The position numbers and the translations under genes are program-made. A stretch of 13,773 nt of DNA from contig DATDYA010000001.1 of the NCBI GenBank assembly GCA_035289165.1, positions 1 to 13,773 of the forward strand, given 5' to 3'. Under the pieces are notes generated by a model. It saw only the letters and a list, made by a program, of their open reading frames with translations, made no database searches and was not told the DNA's origin. This DNA is from DATDYA01 sp035289165 (GTDB lineage Bacteria; Patescibacteriota; Patescibacteriia; Magasanikbacterales; GWA2-37-8). Shown here in pieces: positions 3,941 to 12,635 of this stretch (position 1 is the first letter of the stretch; every line of letters starts with the position of its first letter).

Positions 3941-6859
3941 ATGGTTGTGGCTCTGAAAGCTAGGCTTGTCGCTTTGGGGCATTTCATCGTACCAAAAAAA
4001 CGATTAGGTATCGTTAGTTTTATTATTTTAACTGTAATTTTAATTACCGTATACTTCGTTGGGATAAATAGCGCCCAGGCAGTTAGTTTTTTAGATGATC
4101 CGGGTGGGTGGATTCTTGAAGCTTTTGCGACTATTTTATTTGGCATTGCTTCGCTCTTTATCCGTTTAGCAATTTTTATCCTCTCTTTCATCATCGAGAT
4201 CGCTGGTTATAACGGGTTTATTGACGCCCGAGCGGTAAATTATGGCTGGGTGATGGTGCGCGACCTCGCCAACATGTTTTTCGTGGTCGTGCTTTTGCTG
4301 ATTGCTTTTGGCACGATCTTGGGCATTGAACAGTACGAGTGGAAAAAAATGTTGGTGAAGTTAGTTTTTGCCGCTATTCTGGTTAACTTCAGTCGCATTA
4401 TTTGTGCTTTGATCATCGATGTTGCTCAAGTTATCATGATCACTTTTGTTAATGCAATTGCGGCGACCGCTGGAGGTAATTTTATTAATGCTTTTGGTTT
4501 AGAAAAGGTTTTGCAGATTAGTCGTGACCAGGGGGCCCAACTAACTCCAGGTGAAGTATTTATTGCTTCCGTGGCTGCCGTCGGTTTTAGTGTTGCCGCC
4601 ATGGCGGTCATGGCGGTATTTTTGGTAATTCTTTTGGGGCGCATGGTTACTCTTTGGGTCGCTATAATTTTTTCACCGCTCGCCTTTGTATTAAATGTCA
4701 TCCCCCAAACCCAAAAGTATGCCAGTCAGTGGTGGAGCGAGTTTAATAACAATGTTATTGTGGGGCCGGTGGTAGTTTTCTTTTTGTGGTTATCTTTTGT
4801 TACTGTCGGCAGTGGGGATATTCATGCTGAAATTTATGACCATAGTTCGTCTCCCGCGTCTACAAAAATACCAAAAACTGAAGATGGTACTACCGGCGCG
4901 GACGCCACTGGTGGACAATCTGCTGGTTTGAGTCGGGCGATGAACTGGAACCAGATGGCCAACTTCGCAATTGCTCTTGGCATCCTGCTCGTTGGTGCTA
5001 AAGTTGCTGGGCAACTGGGGGCGACTGGAGCCAGTGGTTTGCAAAAGGCCGCTAATCTTGGTGTGAAGGCGGCAGCTTTAGCTGGTGGTGTAGTAGCGGC
5101 CAGATGGGCGTATAAAGAAGGTGTTAAGCCAGCACTTAAATTTACCCGAAAGAAAGTTTTAATGAACATGCCTTTTGGTGGAAAATTTTGGAAAAGACAG
5201 GGCGGAAAGGTTGCTTCGACGTATAAAGAAACCACTGCTAGGTGGCGTGGTAAAAGGAATCGTACTGCCTCAGACAGATTAAAAATTGCAAATGATACAA
5301 CTGGTAATTACTCTACTTGGCAAAAAATTAAAGCTAGAGCTGCTATGGCTGCGTTTGCACCTAAACAATTTAAGGAAAAGCAGCTTGAAGATCGTAAAGA
5401 AAACGCAAAGCTTCAGGAAGAAATTGCTCAGTATGATATTAGCACCACTAATTCTCCTGTTGGAAAAAAGAAATTGAGGCTAAGAGAAGAGGCTAGATTA
5501 AGCAAACTAAGAGCAGACAAGAAAGTCGCTGACTATGCTACCACTGAAGAAGAAGCAAGTTCGTACAGAGCGAAAGAGGCGGGTAGGTTAATTGAGGCAG
5601 ATGCTGATTTACAGCAGTATAAAAATGACCTTAGGAATGCCGGCACACAAGAGCAAAGGCAAGAAGCACAGCAAAATATAAACAAAAGGACAGAACAATT
5701 ACACAAAGAGATTAAAGGTGCTGTCACACCTGATGGAAAGTGGAAGATAGGTCAGTCTGATATACAAAATTATCTTAAGGCCAAGACAGCCCGTGAAGCC
5801 AGTGCTCATAGCCAGAATGTTCAAGAAGATTTGGATATTGCCAAACAAGAAAAAGAATGGGAATCGCGCGGGAATTTATACAAATCTCAAGGAGATTTAA
5901 GTCGAGCCGAAAATGCTTTTAGAAAGGCTAAATCGATTAGAATTGAAAAGATGAAGGAGTCCGTTAAAGGTCGTACCGGTAACGAGTTAGTAGCTATGGC
6001 CGGAGCAATGGCAGATAAAGTTCTTACAGCTCGCGCCGCTGGTGATACTGAAACAGAAAAGAAAAAGCTACAAGAATTATATTTAGCGGTTACTATGGCG
6101 CGAGGGCATGAAGAAAAATGGGTGTCGCGTGCTACTGACGCCTTGTTACTTGACAAACTTAGGCTGGCAGGCGTTGATGTGGAAAATATGAGCGATCAAG
6201 AAGCCTATTTGTCTATTGATTTATTAAAAGATAGTAGAACAGCTGGGGTGGCTGCTTCTGCAGATGAGATTGAGAATAATTTAGGAAACCTTAAAGATGC
6301 TGCGTTGAGAGAAAGATTTAATGTTGATGAAGGCGGCGTTGTGTCAGGTATTAGCGAGAGGGCCGAAGTGGTAAATCACGAAATAGATCCTGATTCTGGT
6401 TCGACACGTTATATGTTAAGACGTACACCTGTCCAGAGAGTTATTGATCCTGTAACCGGAGCTACAGCTCCTACTACGACTGGTGCCGCCACTAAGATGG
6501 CCGCTGGCTATTTAAAAACATTGAGCCTAAGTGCTATGGTAGAAGCACCAGTTTCTGTAAGAAATAGAAATGGATCTGGTAAAATCCAACGATTTATTCC
6601 GGAAGAATTGGCGACATTTGCTAATAAGGCTAAACAAATTACTACCCGAGTCGGGATTGACAAAATTAACGATCGCGTCATAGACGACTTTAATACCGCA
6701 GTAGTTAATTTTGCAGCAGATCCTGCGTCAAGAGCAGGTTTCCAAAATTACATTGACGGCTTAGGAAGTGATATGGAACATGAGGCGTATGAGGCTTTAA
6801 AAATTAGATTAAAGCCGCTCCTAACTAAATTTATTGCAGCAGGTGGTAACGTGCGGTAG
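3941..6859 (+). CDS. VirB6/TrbL-like polytopic membrane protein with long soluble tail
   Basis: The ATG at 3941 gives 972 aa; an in-frame TTG at 3884 is rejected because it lies in the -35 box. Residues 21-47 form a signal-like segment ending SAQA, a plausible signal peptidase site. Hydrophobic segments follow at about 58-88, 109-128, 138-170, 206-233, 235-253, 271-289 and 341-358, the pattern of VirB6/TrbL inner-membrane channel components. From about residue 385 the protein is soluble, Lys/Glu/Ala-rich and probably coiled coil, nearly 590 residues long, much more than usual for VirB6/TrbL. The tail is probably cytoplasmic, though topology is not certain. It is the first gene of the operon containing PrgI-like and VirB4 genes, which supports the assignment. 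Confidence 0.75.
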   Translation: MVVALKARLVALGHFIVPKKRLGIVSFIILTVILITVYFVGINSAQAVSFLDDPGGWILEAFATILFGIASLFIRLAIFILSFIIEIAGYNGFIDARAVNYGWVMVRDLANMFFVVVLLLIAFGTILGIEQYEWKKMLVKLVFAAILVNFSRIICALIIDVAQVIMITFVNAIAATAGGNFINAFGLEKVLQISRDQGAQLTPGEVFIASVAAVGFSVAAMAVMAVFLVILLGRMVTLWVAIIFSPLAFVLNVIPQTQKYASQWWSEFNNNVIVGPVVVFFLWLSFVTVGSGDIHAEIYDHSSSPASTKIPKTEDGTTGADATGGQSAGLSRAMNWNQMANFAIALGILLVGAKVAGQLGATGASGLQKAANLGVKAAALAGGVVAARWAYKEGVKPALKFTRKKVLMNMPFGGKFWKRQGGKVASTYKETTARWRGKRNRTASDRLKIANDTTGNYSTWQKIKARAAMAAFAPKQFKEKQLEDRKENAKLQEEIAQYDISTTNSPVGKKKLRLREEARLSKLRADKKVADYATTEEEASSYRAKEAGRLIEADADLQQYKNDLRNAGTQEQRQEAQQNINKRTEQLHKEIKGAVTPDGKWKIGQSDIQNYLKAKTAREASAHSQNVQEDLDIAKQEKEWESRGNLYKSQGDLSRAENAFRKAKSIRIEKMKESVKGRTGNELVAMAGAMADKVLTARAAGDTETEKKKLQELYLAVTMARGHEEKWVSRATDALLLDKLRLAGVDVENMSDQEAYLSIDLLKDSRTAGVAASADEIENNLGNLKDAALRERFNVDEGGVVSGISERAEVVNHEIDPDSGSTRYMLRRTPVQRVIDPVTGATAPTTTGAATKMAAGYLKTLSLSAMVEAPVSVRNRNGSGKIQRFIPEELATFANKAKQITTRVGIDKINDRVIDDFNTAVVNFAADPASRAGFQNYIDGLGSDMEHEAYEALKIRLKPLLTKFIAAGGNVR

Positions 6860-6876
6860 TAAAATAGAAAAATAAT

Positions 6877-7836
6877 ATGGATTTTTTATCTTTTTTAGAT
6901 TCTTCTGGAAAAGAATTGGATGTAAAAAGAATTGATGAATTAGAAAATGTTTTTCGTAATAAAATTTTTGGTTCTTCAGAATCAAGGCAAACCTATCTTA
7001 TTCTTAAGGATTTTTTCTTAAATTTTCCAGGCGGGGAGAAAACATTTTATTTTTCATATTGGCGATGGTTTGTGGTGTTGTCCTGGAGCCGACTACCTGA
7101 ACTTACCACAGAAGAAGTCGTGTCGGTATTGAATAGACAAGTCGTAACAGCAATAAAGTTAGACATAGATCCTTTGTTACAATTATATTTTTATTTTAAA
7201 AATGCACTTCCTTTTTTTGATGATAGATTATCGGCATATTCAAAAATAAAAACCGGATTTATAAATGCAGATTGCAACTTAGGACAGAATGATGATGAAA
7301 AAATAAGACTTAAAGATAAAATTTTAGAAATGAAAAAAATAAAAAATTTAGGATTCGATTCTCTTCAGGTTGCAGATTATAAAACGAGCCTAAAAAAAAT
7401 TATTTTTCCCAAAGAAAATAATGAATATTTTAAATTTTATTATGTTGATAATAAAGATGGCGCAGTTGAAAGGCTGTTCAATTTAGTAGATTTTTTTCTT
7501 GAGGTCGATGAAGAGGATATTTGGATGGTTGTAGAACGCTACATGCAAGAGCAGATTTTTTCTCTAAATGAGTCCGAAATTATTACACAAAAAGAAACTC
7601 AAAACAAATTGGCACTTGTTAATTCTCATCTGTCTAATAAACACGAAAGTACTAAGGATAAGACAAAGGTGGCAGTGGATCTTGCAGTGTCAAAAAATAG
7701 CGCAGGAGATTATTCAGATGTCCAAAAGGTTTTTGAAAAATTAGAAAATTTAGCCCGTGAATACAACGACCCATCCATCACCGAAATGTACTACTACGAT
7801 GAAGCCGAAGGCAAGTTTAAATGGAAAGAAGAATAA
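6877..7836 (+). CDS. Uncharacterised operon protein (319 aa)
   Basis: A soluble protein of 319 residues lies between the VirB6-like gene and a Pro-rich protein gene, starting 17 nt after the first stop. The N-terminal half is rich in Phe, Tyr and Leu (for example TFYFSYWRWFVVLSWSRL at 56-73) and may be a helical-repeat fold. The C-terminal third is polar and Lys/Glu-rich, ending EAEGKFKWKEE. No signal peptide, metal site or catalytic motif is evident, and I do not recognise the family. It is visibly more AT-rich than the rest of the operon except for its last 30 or so codons. It may be a cytoplasmic partner specific to this secretion apparatus. Confidence 0.75.
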   Translation: MDFLSFLDSSGKELDVKRIDELENVFRNKIFGSSESRQTYLILKDFFLNFPGGEKTFYFSYWRWFVVLSWSRLPELTTEEVVSVLNRQVVTAIKLDIDPLLQLYFYFKNALPFFDDRLSAYSKIKTGFINADCNLGQNDDEKIRLKDKILEMKKIKNLGFDSLQVADYKTSLKKIIFPKENNEYFKFYYVDNKDGAVERLFNLVDFFLEVDEEDIWMVVERYMQEQIFSLNESEIITQKETQNKLALVNSHLSNKHESTKDKTKVAVDLAVSKNSAGDYSDVQKVFEKLENLAREYNDPSITEMYYYDEAEGKFKWKEE

Positions 7837-7838
7837 AT

Positions 7839-8996
7839 ATGCCAGATGAAGCCGCTAAACAAATCATGGTAATAGTCAAAAAACCAGATGGTACTTTTGT
7901 CAAAGTGCCGCTTTCGGAATTAAAAAAATCCTCTACCCCAATTGCTCCATCGTCTGTGCCACCAATTGTGGCCACACCCCCTAAAGATGTGGCGCCGCTA
8001 ATTAAAAAAGAAGAACCTAAGCCAGTTGTAAAAGCAACGCCCGTCAAATTATCTAAAGGAGATTTTCGTTCTCCGTTGGAAGAAAAAGCGTCTTTTACTA
8101 CCGGATCGGGAATTGCTCCATCACGTTTAGACCAGGCTGAAGAGGTCATGAAAAAGTTGTCTTTTAAGGTTCTGCCAGATTTTACCAATCGTTTGCGAAG
8201 TATTATTCAACTTCGTTTGAAGGACGTTCGTGGAACAAAAGAAACCAAAGAAATGGTTCTGCATTCGATTAAAGATGGCGGTCTCGGTTTGACTGCGCCC
8301 CAAGCAGAAGAATTAGAAAAAGTTTGTCAAGAATTTTTGGGTAAAGACTTGACCAAAGAAGTTTTAGTAAAAAATATTAACCAATTGAAAAAAGAAATAC
8401 CGAAGTCAGTTACTGCTAACTTGCCCATGGTCGAACTGAATGAAATCCCGGAACCATATATTCCTCCGCCCGTTCCCACTACCGCCGCTCCATTTAATTC
8501 TTTTGTTCACAATGACCATCTGGGAGAGGAAAAACCAAAATTTAGTAAAGATTCTGTTTTAAATAAAGAGCCCGGAGTAGAAAAAAAACCACCAGTCGCA
8601 CCAAAGATTCAGTCGCTTCAGCCATCGTTTACAATTTCGCGCCCCACTACACCACTCGCCATGCAAGACATCGTCGGCGAGGGGAAGACAATGGGTCCGC
8701 TTGAGGAACTAAAGTACGTAACCCTGACCGATTTCCGCCGCTTGTCAAAGAATCCGGCCGAGGCGGCGACTCGCCTGGGCCAAAAGTTCAAAAATTTAAA
8801 AGAAGAATCATATATATTATTCTTGCAGGCTTGGAGCGCTTGGCGAATGAGTCCTTTGTTCCAAGAATGTTTGCATTCAGTCTTAAATTCCTTGCAAAAA
8901 GGTGCTACTCTAGTAACTGTAGTTAGTAGCTCCAAAGATTCAATTCAGATGCCAGAAGTTGAAGCCTTGGTCCAAATGGAGAAAGAATTAAATTAA
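7839..8996 (+). CDS. Uncharacterised Pro-rich operon protein
   Basis: With the ATG at 7839 the product is 385 aa. An in-frame ATG at 7821 lies inside the end of the previous gene, so the later start, 2 nt after that gene's TAA, is preferred. The first 30 residues (KQIMVIVKKPDGTFVKVPLS) look like a small beta unit. A Pro-rich linker follows (about 31-75), then a helical domain (about 95-195), a second Pro/Ala/Thr linker (about 200-285), and a C-terminal helical region with LFLQAWSAWRMSPLFQECL. There is no signal peptide or membrane helix. I do not recognise a family. Its place in the operon suggests a cytoplasmic scaffold or adaptor. Confidence 0.75.
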   Translation: MPDEAAKQIMVIVKKPDGTFVKVPLSELKKSSTPIAPSSVPPIVATPPKDVAPLIKKEEPKPVVKATPVKLSKGDFRSPLEEKASFTTGSGIAPSRLDQAEEVMKKLSFKVLPDFTNRLRSIIQLRLKDVRGTKETKEMVLHSIKDGGLGLTAPQAEELEKVCQEFLGKDLTKEVLVKNINQLKKEIPKSVTANLPMVELNEIPEPYIPPPVPTTAAPFNSFVHNDHLGEEKPKFSKDSVLNKEPGVEKKPPVAPKIQSLQPSFTISRPTTPLAMQDIVGEGKTMGPLEELKYVTLTDFRRLSKNPAEAATRLGQKFKNLKEESYILFLQAWSAWRMSPLFQECLHSVLNSLQKGATLVTVVSSSKDSIQMPEVEALVQMEKELN

Positions 8997-9000
8997 ATTT

Positions 9001-9444
9001 ATGGCCGAACAAAATCAATTTGTGGTTCCGCAGTTTATTGATGTGGAAGACAAAATCTTTGGTCCGATCACTACTCGGCAGTTTATTATTCTTCTTTGTG
9101 CCGGGCTGATTTTGTTTGTTTCGTATAAACTGGCGGACATGGTGCTTTTTATTTTTCTTTTGGCCCTTATTGGGGGCTTTGCACTTGTCCTCGCATTTGT
9201 TAAAATAAACGGGCAATCGTTTCATCTGTTTATCTTGAACATTTTTCAAACTATGCGCCGGCCGAGCCGCCGGCTCTGGAATAAATTTTATTCTAAGGAC
9301 GAACTGGATGTCTTGCGTAAAATGGACAAGGTCGAACTCGTGGAAAAAGCTAAAGCCATTAAGTCTTTGTCTTACAATCGGATTCGCGATCTATCTCTCA
9401 TTGTTAACACTGGTGGGTATTACAAACCAGAGGATAACTTGTAA
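9001..9444 (+). CDS. PrgI-family (VirB3-like) membrane protein
   Basis: This 147-aa protein opens with QFVVPQFIDVEDKIFGPITT, the start typical of PrgI-family proteins of type IV secretion loci, followed by two closely spaced membrane helices (about 27-46 and 48-67) and a basic cytoplasmic tail with MRRPSRRLWNKF. PrgI/VirB3 proteins sit in the inner membrane and associate with the VirB4 ATPase, whose genes follow directly. The start is 4 nt after the preceding stop and has no SD at normal spacing. Confidence 0.85.
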   Translation: MAEQNQFVVPQFIDVEDKIFGPITTRQFIILLCAGLILFVSYKLADMVLFIFLLALIGGFALVLAFVKINGQSFHLFILNIFQTMRRPSRRLWNKFYSKDELDVLRKMDKVELVEKAKAIKSLSYNRIRDLSLIVNTGGYYKPEDNL

Positions 9445-9452
9445 AAAGTTTT

Positions 9453-10139
9453 ATGAAAAATAAGTCAGCAGAAAAAAAGAAAAATTCTTTGCCCGCTACC
9501 CAGCACCACTTGCCGGTGGCCGAAGTGAAGCAAGACACGCTTATTATGAAAGACGGAACTTTACGGGCGGTGTTGTTGGTCTCGAGCATCAACTTTGCTT
9601 TAAAAAATGATGATGAGCAAAGCGCTATCATCTCGGCCTATGTTTCTTTCTTAAATTCACTGGACCATCCTCTCCAGGTAGTTATCCAGTCACGGCAGTT
9701 GCATATTAAGCCGTATTTAAGCAAATTAATCGAACAAGAAAGAAAACAGACGAATGAGTTATTGCGCGCGCAGATTGCCGATTATCGTTCTTTTGTCGCC
9801 GAACTGGTGGACCTGGGGAAAATAATGAGCAAACAGTTTTTTGTTATCGTACCCTACGATCCATTGTCCAACAAGAAAAAAGGATTTTTCAGTCGTTTGG
9901 GTGAAGTTGTTAATCCGGTAAAAGTTGTTAAATTAAAAGAAGAAAGATTTTTAGAGCGTAAGAAAGATTTGGATATGCGTATTCGACAAGTCGAATCAGG
10001 GTTAACTAATATGGGGCTCGAAGTCGTGCGTTTAGATACCCAGTCTTTAATTGAACTGATGTATTCGACATATAATCCGGATATCGCCTTATCCGAACCG
10101 TTGGCGCCACTTGAAAAAATGCAAATAGAAAATATTTAA
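9453..10139 (+). CDS. TraC/VirB4 N-terminal-like protein without ATPase domain
   Basis: The 228-aa product resembles the N-terminal region of TraC/VirB4 proteins: QDTLIMKDGTLRAVLLVSS at about 27-45, then INFALKNDDEQSAIISAYVS and the hallmark FLNSLDHPLQVVIQSRQLHI near residues 67-86, and FFVIVPYDP at about 129-137. It stops without Walker motifs. The next gene, 6 nt downstream, encodes a full VirB4 ATPase with its own N-terminal part, so this is a separate accessory subunit and not a frameshift: there is a clear TAA and a new ATG. It probably binds the PrgI-like protein at the inner membrane. Confidence 0.75.
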   Translation: MKNKSAEKKKNSLPATQHHLPVAEVKQDTLIMKDGTLRAVLLVSSINFALKNDDEQSAIISAYVSFLNSLDHPLQVVIQSRQLHIKPYLSKLIEQERKQTNELLRAQIADYRSFVAELVDLGKIMSKQFFVIVPYDPLSNKKKGFFSRLGEVVNPVKVVKLKEERFLERKKDLDMRIRQVESGLTNMGLEVVRLDTQSLIELMYSTYNPDIALSEPLAPLEKMQIENI

Positions 10140-10145
10140 ACTATT

Positions 10146-12017
10146 ATGGCTTTTAAACCAGGAACTTCGATCAAAGAAAGTAAAGCACGGGCTAATTTGT
10201 TACAAAAAGAAAAAGGTAAGCTGGCGGAAGAATCGGCCGAAGAGTTGTTGACCCTTGAGGAGGAGCGAATTTTTCGTGAGGGCACGGTTTCCATTCGTGA
10301 TTTAATGGCTCCGGCTTCCTTCAATGTTGAAAGTAATTTCCTCCAGCTAGGAAATGTTTATGCTCGAACTATTTTTGTCATTAGCTATCCGCGGTATATT
10401 TCGATTGGTTGGAGTTCGCCAGTTATTAACCTTTCCGTAACCATGGATGTTTCCATGTTTTTCTATCCGGTTAAATCTGGTATTATTTTAAAACAATTAA
10501 AGAATAAAGTCGGTGCCCTTGAAGCTCAAATTTCAGCTGATACCGAGAAGGGCGCCCCGCGCGATCCGATTCGGGAAACCGCTCTTCGAGATATTGAAGG
10601 TTTACGTGACGATTTAACCCAAGGGATAGAACACTTTTTCCAATTTTCTTTTTACGTTACTTTGTATGCTAAAGATAAGGCGGAACTCGATCAAATTAGT
10701 GAAGATGTTGAAAATATTTTTGGCGGGAAATTAATCTACAGCCGGAAAGTTCTATTCCAGGCTGAACAAGGTTTTAATTCTACTCTGCCGTTAGCCAACG
10801 ATGAACTCATGATTGCTTTCAACATGAATTCTTCCCCGATTGCGGCTTCCTTCCCTTTCATTTCGGCCGAATTGACCTCGGATGACGGTATACTTTACGG
10901 TATTAACCGCCACAACAATAGCCTAATCCTTTTTGATCGTTTTTCCTTGCAGAATGCTAACATGGTTGTGTTTGCAACTTCTGGTGCTGGTAAAAGTTAT
11001 GCGATCAAGCTTGAAATTTTACGTAGTATGATGATGGGTACCGACGTCATCGTTATTGACCCAGAAATGGAATACAAACATTTATGCGATGCTGTCGGTG
11101 GCACTTACATTAACATCTCCTTGTCTTCGGAAAGTAAGGTCAATCCTTTTGACTTGCCTCGTCCCATGGGGCAAGAAGTTTCGGTCGAAGATATCATTCG
11201 GGGCGCGGTTATTACGGTCAAAGGCCTGTTGCGCATCATGTTAGGCGGAATTACAACCGAAGAGGACTCAATAGTCGATCGTGCTCTTATCGAAACCTAC
11301 GCCAAAAAAGACATTACGTCTGATTCCGATCTTTCGGTTGTCGCCCCGCCAATTATGCAAGATTTACAAGAAGTATTGGAAGGCATGGAAGGATCGAATG
11401 ATTTAGTTTTAAAACTAAAAAAATATACCGATGGTACTTTCAGCGGTCTCTTTAATTCGCCGACCAACGTTGATGCCAAGAATCAATTGGTAATATTCAG
11501 TGTCCGCGATTTAGAAGACGAACTGCGGCCGTTAGCAATTTATGCTATTGTCAACTACATCTGGAATGTCGTGCGCTCGGAGCGTAAGAAGCGCATACTG
11601 GTAATTGATGAGGCCTGGTGGCTCATGCAGCACGAAGACTCCGCTCGTTTCATTTATGCTCTAGTTAAACGCTGTCGCAAGTATTATCTCGGTGTTACTA
11701 CTATCACCCAAGATGTTAACGATTTCTTACGTTCGCAGTATGGCCAAGCGATTGTCACTAACTCGGCCTTACAAATGTTGCTTCGCCAGTCCCCAGCTTC
11801 AGTAGATATGATCCAAAAAGTATTTTTGTTGACTGACAGTGAAAAATATTTATTATTAGAAAGTGCGGTCGGTGAGGGTATTTTCTTTGCCGGTTTGAAA
11901 CACGCCGCGATTAAAGTCGTCGCTTCCTATACCGAAGATCAGCTGGTCACCACCAATCCACAGCAGTTAATGGATATTGAAAAAGCCAAAAAAGATTTTG
12001 AGGAACAGATGGGTTAA
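10146..12017 (+). CDS. virB4: VirB4 family type IV secretion ATPase
   Basis: A 623-aa ATPase. Walker A is TSGAGKS at residues 278-284 (K283), and Walker B is ILVIDEAWW at 484-492 (D488, E489). Further conserved features are VIDPEMEY (303-310), TTITQDVNDF (518-527) and LLRQSP (545-550). The first 250 residues form the non-catalytic VirB4 N-terminal region. VirB4 ATPases power assembly and substrate transport by type IV secretion machines and sit on the cytoplasmic face of the inner membrane. It follows the TraC-like subunit by 6 nt. Length is near the low end for VirB4, matching the presence of a separate N-terminal-like protein. Confidence 0.95.
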   Translation: MAFKPGTSIKESKARANLLQKEKGKLAEESAEELLTLEEERIFREGTVSIRDLMAPASFNVESNFLQLGNVYARTIFVISYPRYISIGWSSPVINLSVTMDVSMFFYPVKSGIILKQLKNKVGALEAQISADTEKGAPRDPIRETALRDIEGLRDDLTQGIEHFFQFSFYVTLYAKDKAELDQISEDVENIFGGKLIYSRKVLFQAEQGFNSTLPLANDELMIAFNMNSSPIAASFPFISAELTSDDGILYGINRHNNSLILFDRFSLQNANMVVFATSGAGKSYAIKLEILRSMMMGTDVIVIDPEMEYKHLCDAVGGTYINISLSSESKVNPFDLPRPMGQEVSVEDIIRGAVITVKGLLRIMLGGITTEEDSIVDRALIETYAKKDITSDSDLSVVAPPIMQDLQEVLEGMEGSNDLVLKLKKYTDGTFSGLFNSPTNVDAKNQLVIFSVRDLEDELRPLAIYAIVNYIWNVVRSERKKRILVIDEAWWLMQHEDSARFIYALVKRCRKYYLGVTTITQDVNDFLRSQYGQAIVTNSALQMLLRQSPASVDMIQKVFLLTDSEKYLLLESAVGEGIFFAGLKHAAIKVVASYTEDQLVTTNPQQLMDIEKAKKDFEEQMG

Positions 12018-12034
12018 ATTTTTAAGTAAAAAAT

Positions 12035-12631
12035 ATGTTATCTTTACGCACCAGGCTGTTTATCATAATTAGTGTTTTTGTTCTCTTGGTATTGGGTATT
12101 AGTATCGCCCTCTTAATTAGTCGTAAGCAAAAAGAAAGTAAAACCGACATTCCGACTAGCACGGTCAATATTATTGGCACCGATCAAATACAAAATTTTA
12201 ATAATAACCAAACACCGATACGCGAAGTACCGGCCGGTACCCCCATAAAACCGGCAACCAGCGAAGAAGTAGAAAAAAATACTGTTAAGAATTTGGCGCG
12301 TATTTTTCTCGAGCGCTACGGGTCGTATTCAACTGACAGTAACTATGATAACATCCGCGACTTAGAGAGTCTCTCGACGCCAAGTTTGTGGTTAACTTTA
12401 AAGACTCGTATTGGTCGTCCGCCGACCGGTGATTATTCCGGTTCTTTAGCTCGGGTTTATACTAGTGCAGTGACCGAATGGTCAAAAGATAGTTCTAAGG
12501 TTGTTGTAAGCCTGACGCAAGAAACAGAAAAAAATGGTGTTTCAACCGAGGCCCGTTACAGTTCCGAAGTAACTCTGAAAAAACTTAATGGGGATTGGCG
12601 GGTGGATGCCTTTACCTGGGTGAAAGAGTAA
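12035..12631 (+). CDS. VirB8-like membrane-anchored protein
   Basis: This 198-aa protein has one membrane helix near the N-terminus (about 8-30, LFIIISVFVLLVLGISIALL), a Thr/Asn/Pro-rich linker (35-80) and a C-terminal domain (about 85-198) starting NLARIFLERYGSY and ending WRVDAFTWVKE. The topology and the alpha-plus-beta ending suggest an NTF2-like fold, as in VirB8 and TcpC. It would be anchored in the inner membrane with the domain outside the cytoplasm. The assignment rests on topology and position after VirB4, not on a diagnostic motif. Confidence 0.6.
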   Translation: MLSLRTRLFIIISVFVLLVLGISIALLISRKQKESKTDIPTSTVNIIGTDQIQNFNNNQTPIREVPAGTPIKPATSEEVEKNTVKNLARIFLERYGSYSTDSNYDNIRDLESLSTPSLWLTLKTRIGRPPTGDYSGSLARVYTSAVTEWSKDSSKVVVSLTQETEKNGVSTEARYSSEVTLKKLNGDWRVDAFTWVKE

Positions 12632-12635
12632 AAAC

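Noticed and set aside
4834..5235. Minus-strand 133-aa ORF inside the VirB6-like gene
   Set aside because: Shadow of the Ala-rich coding sequence on the plus strand, without an SD or known motif.
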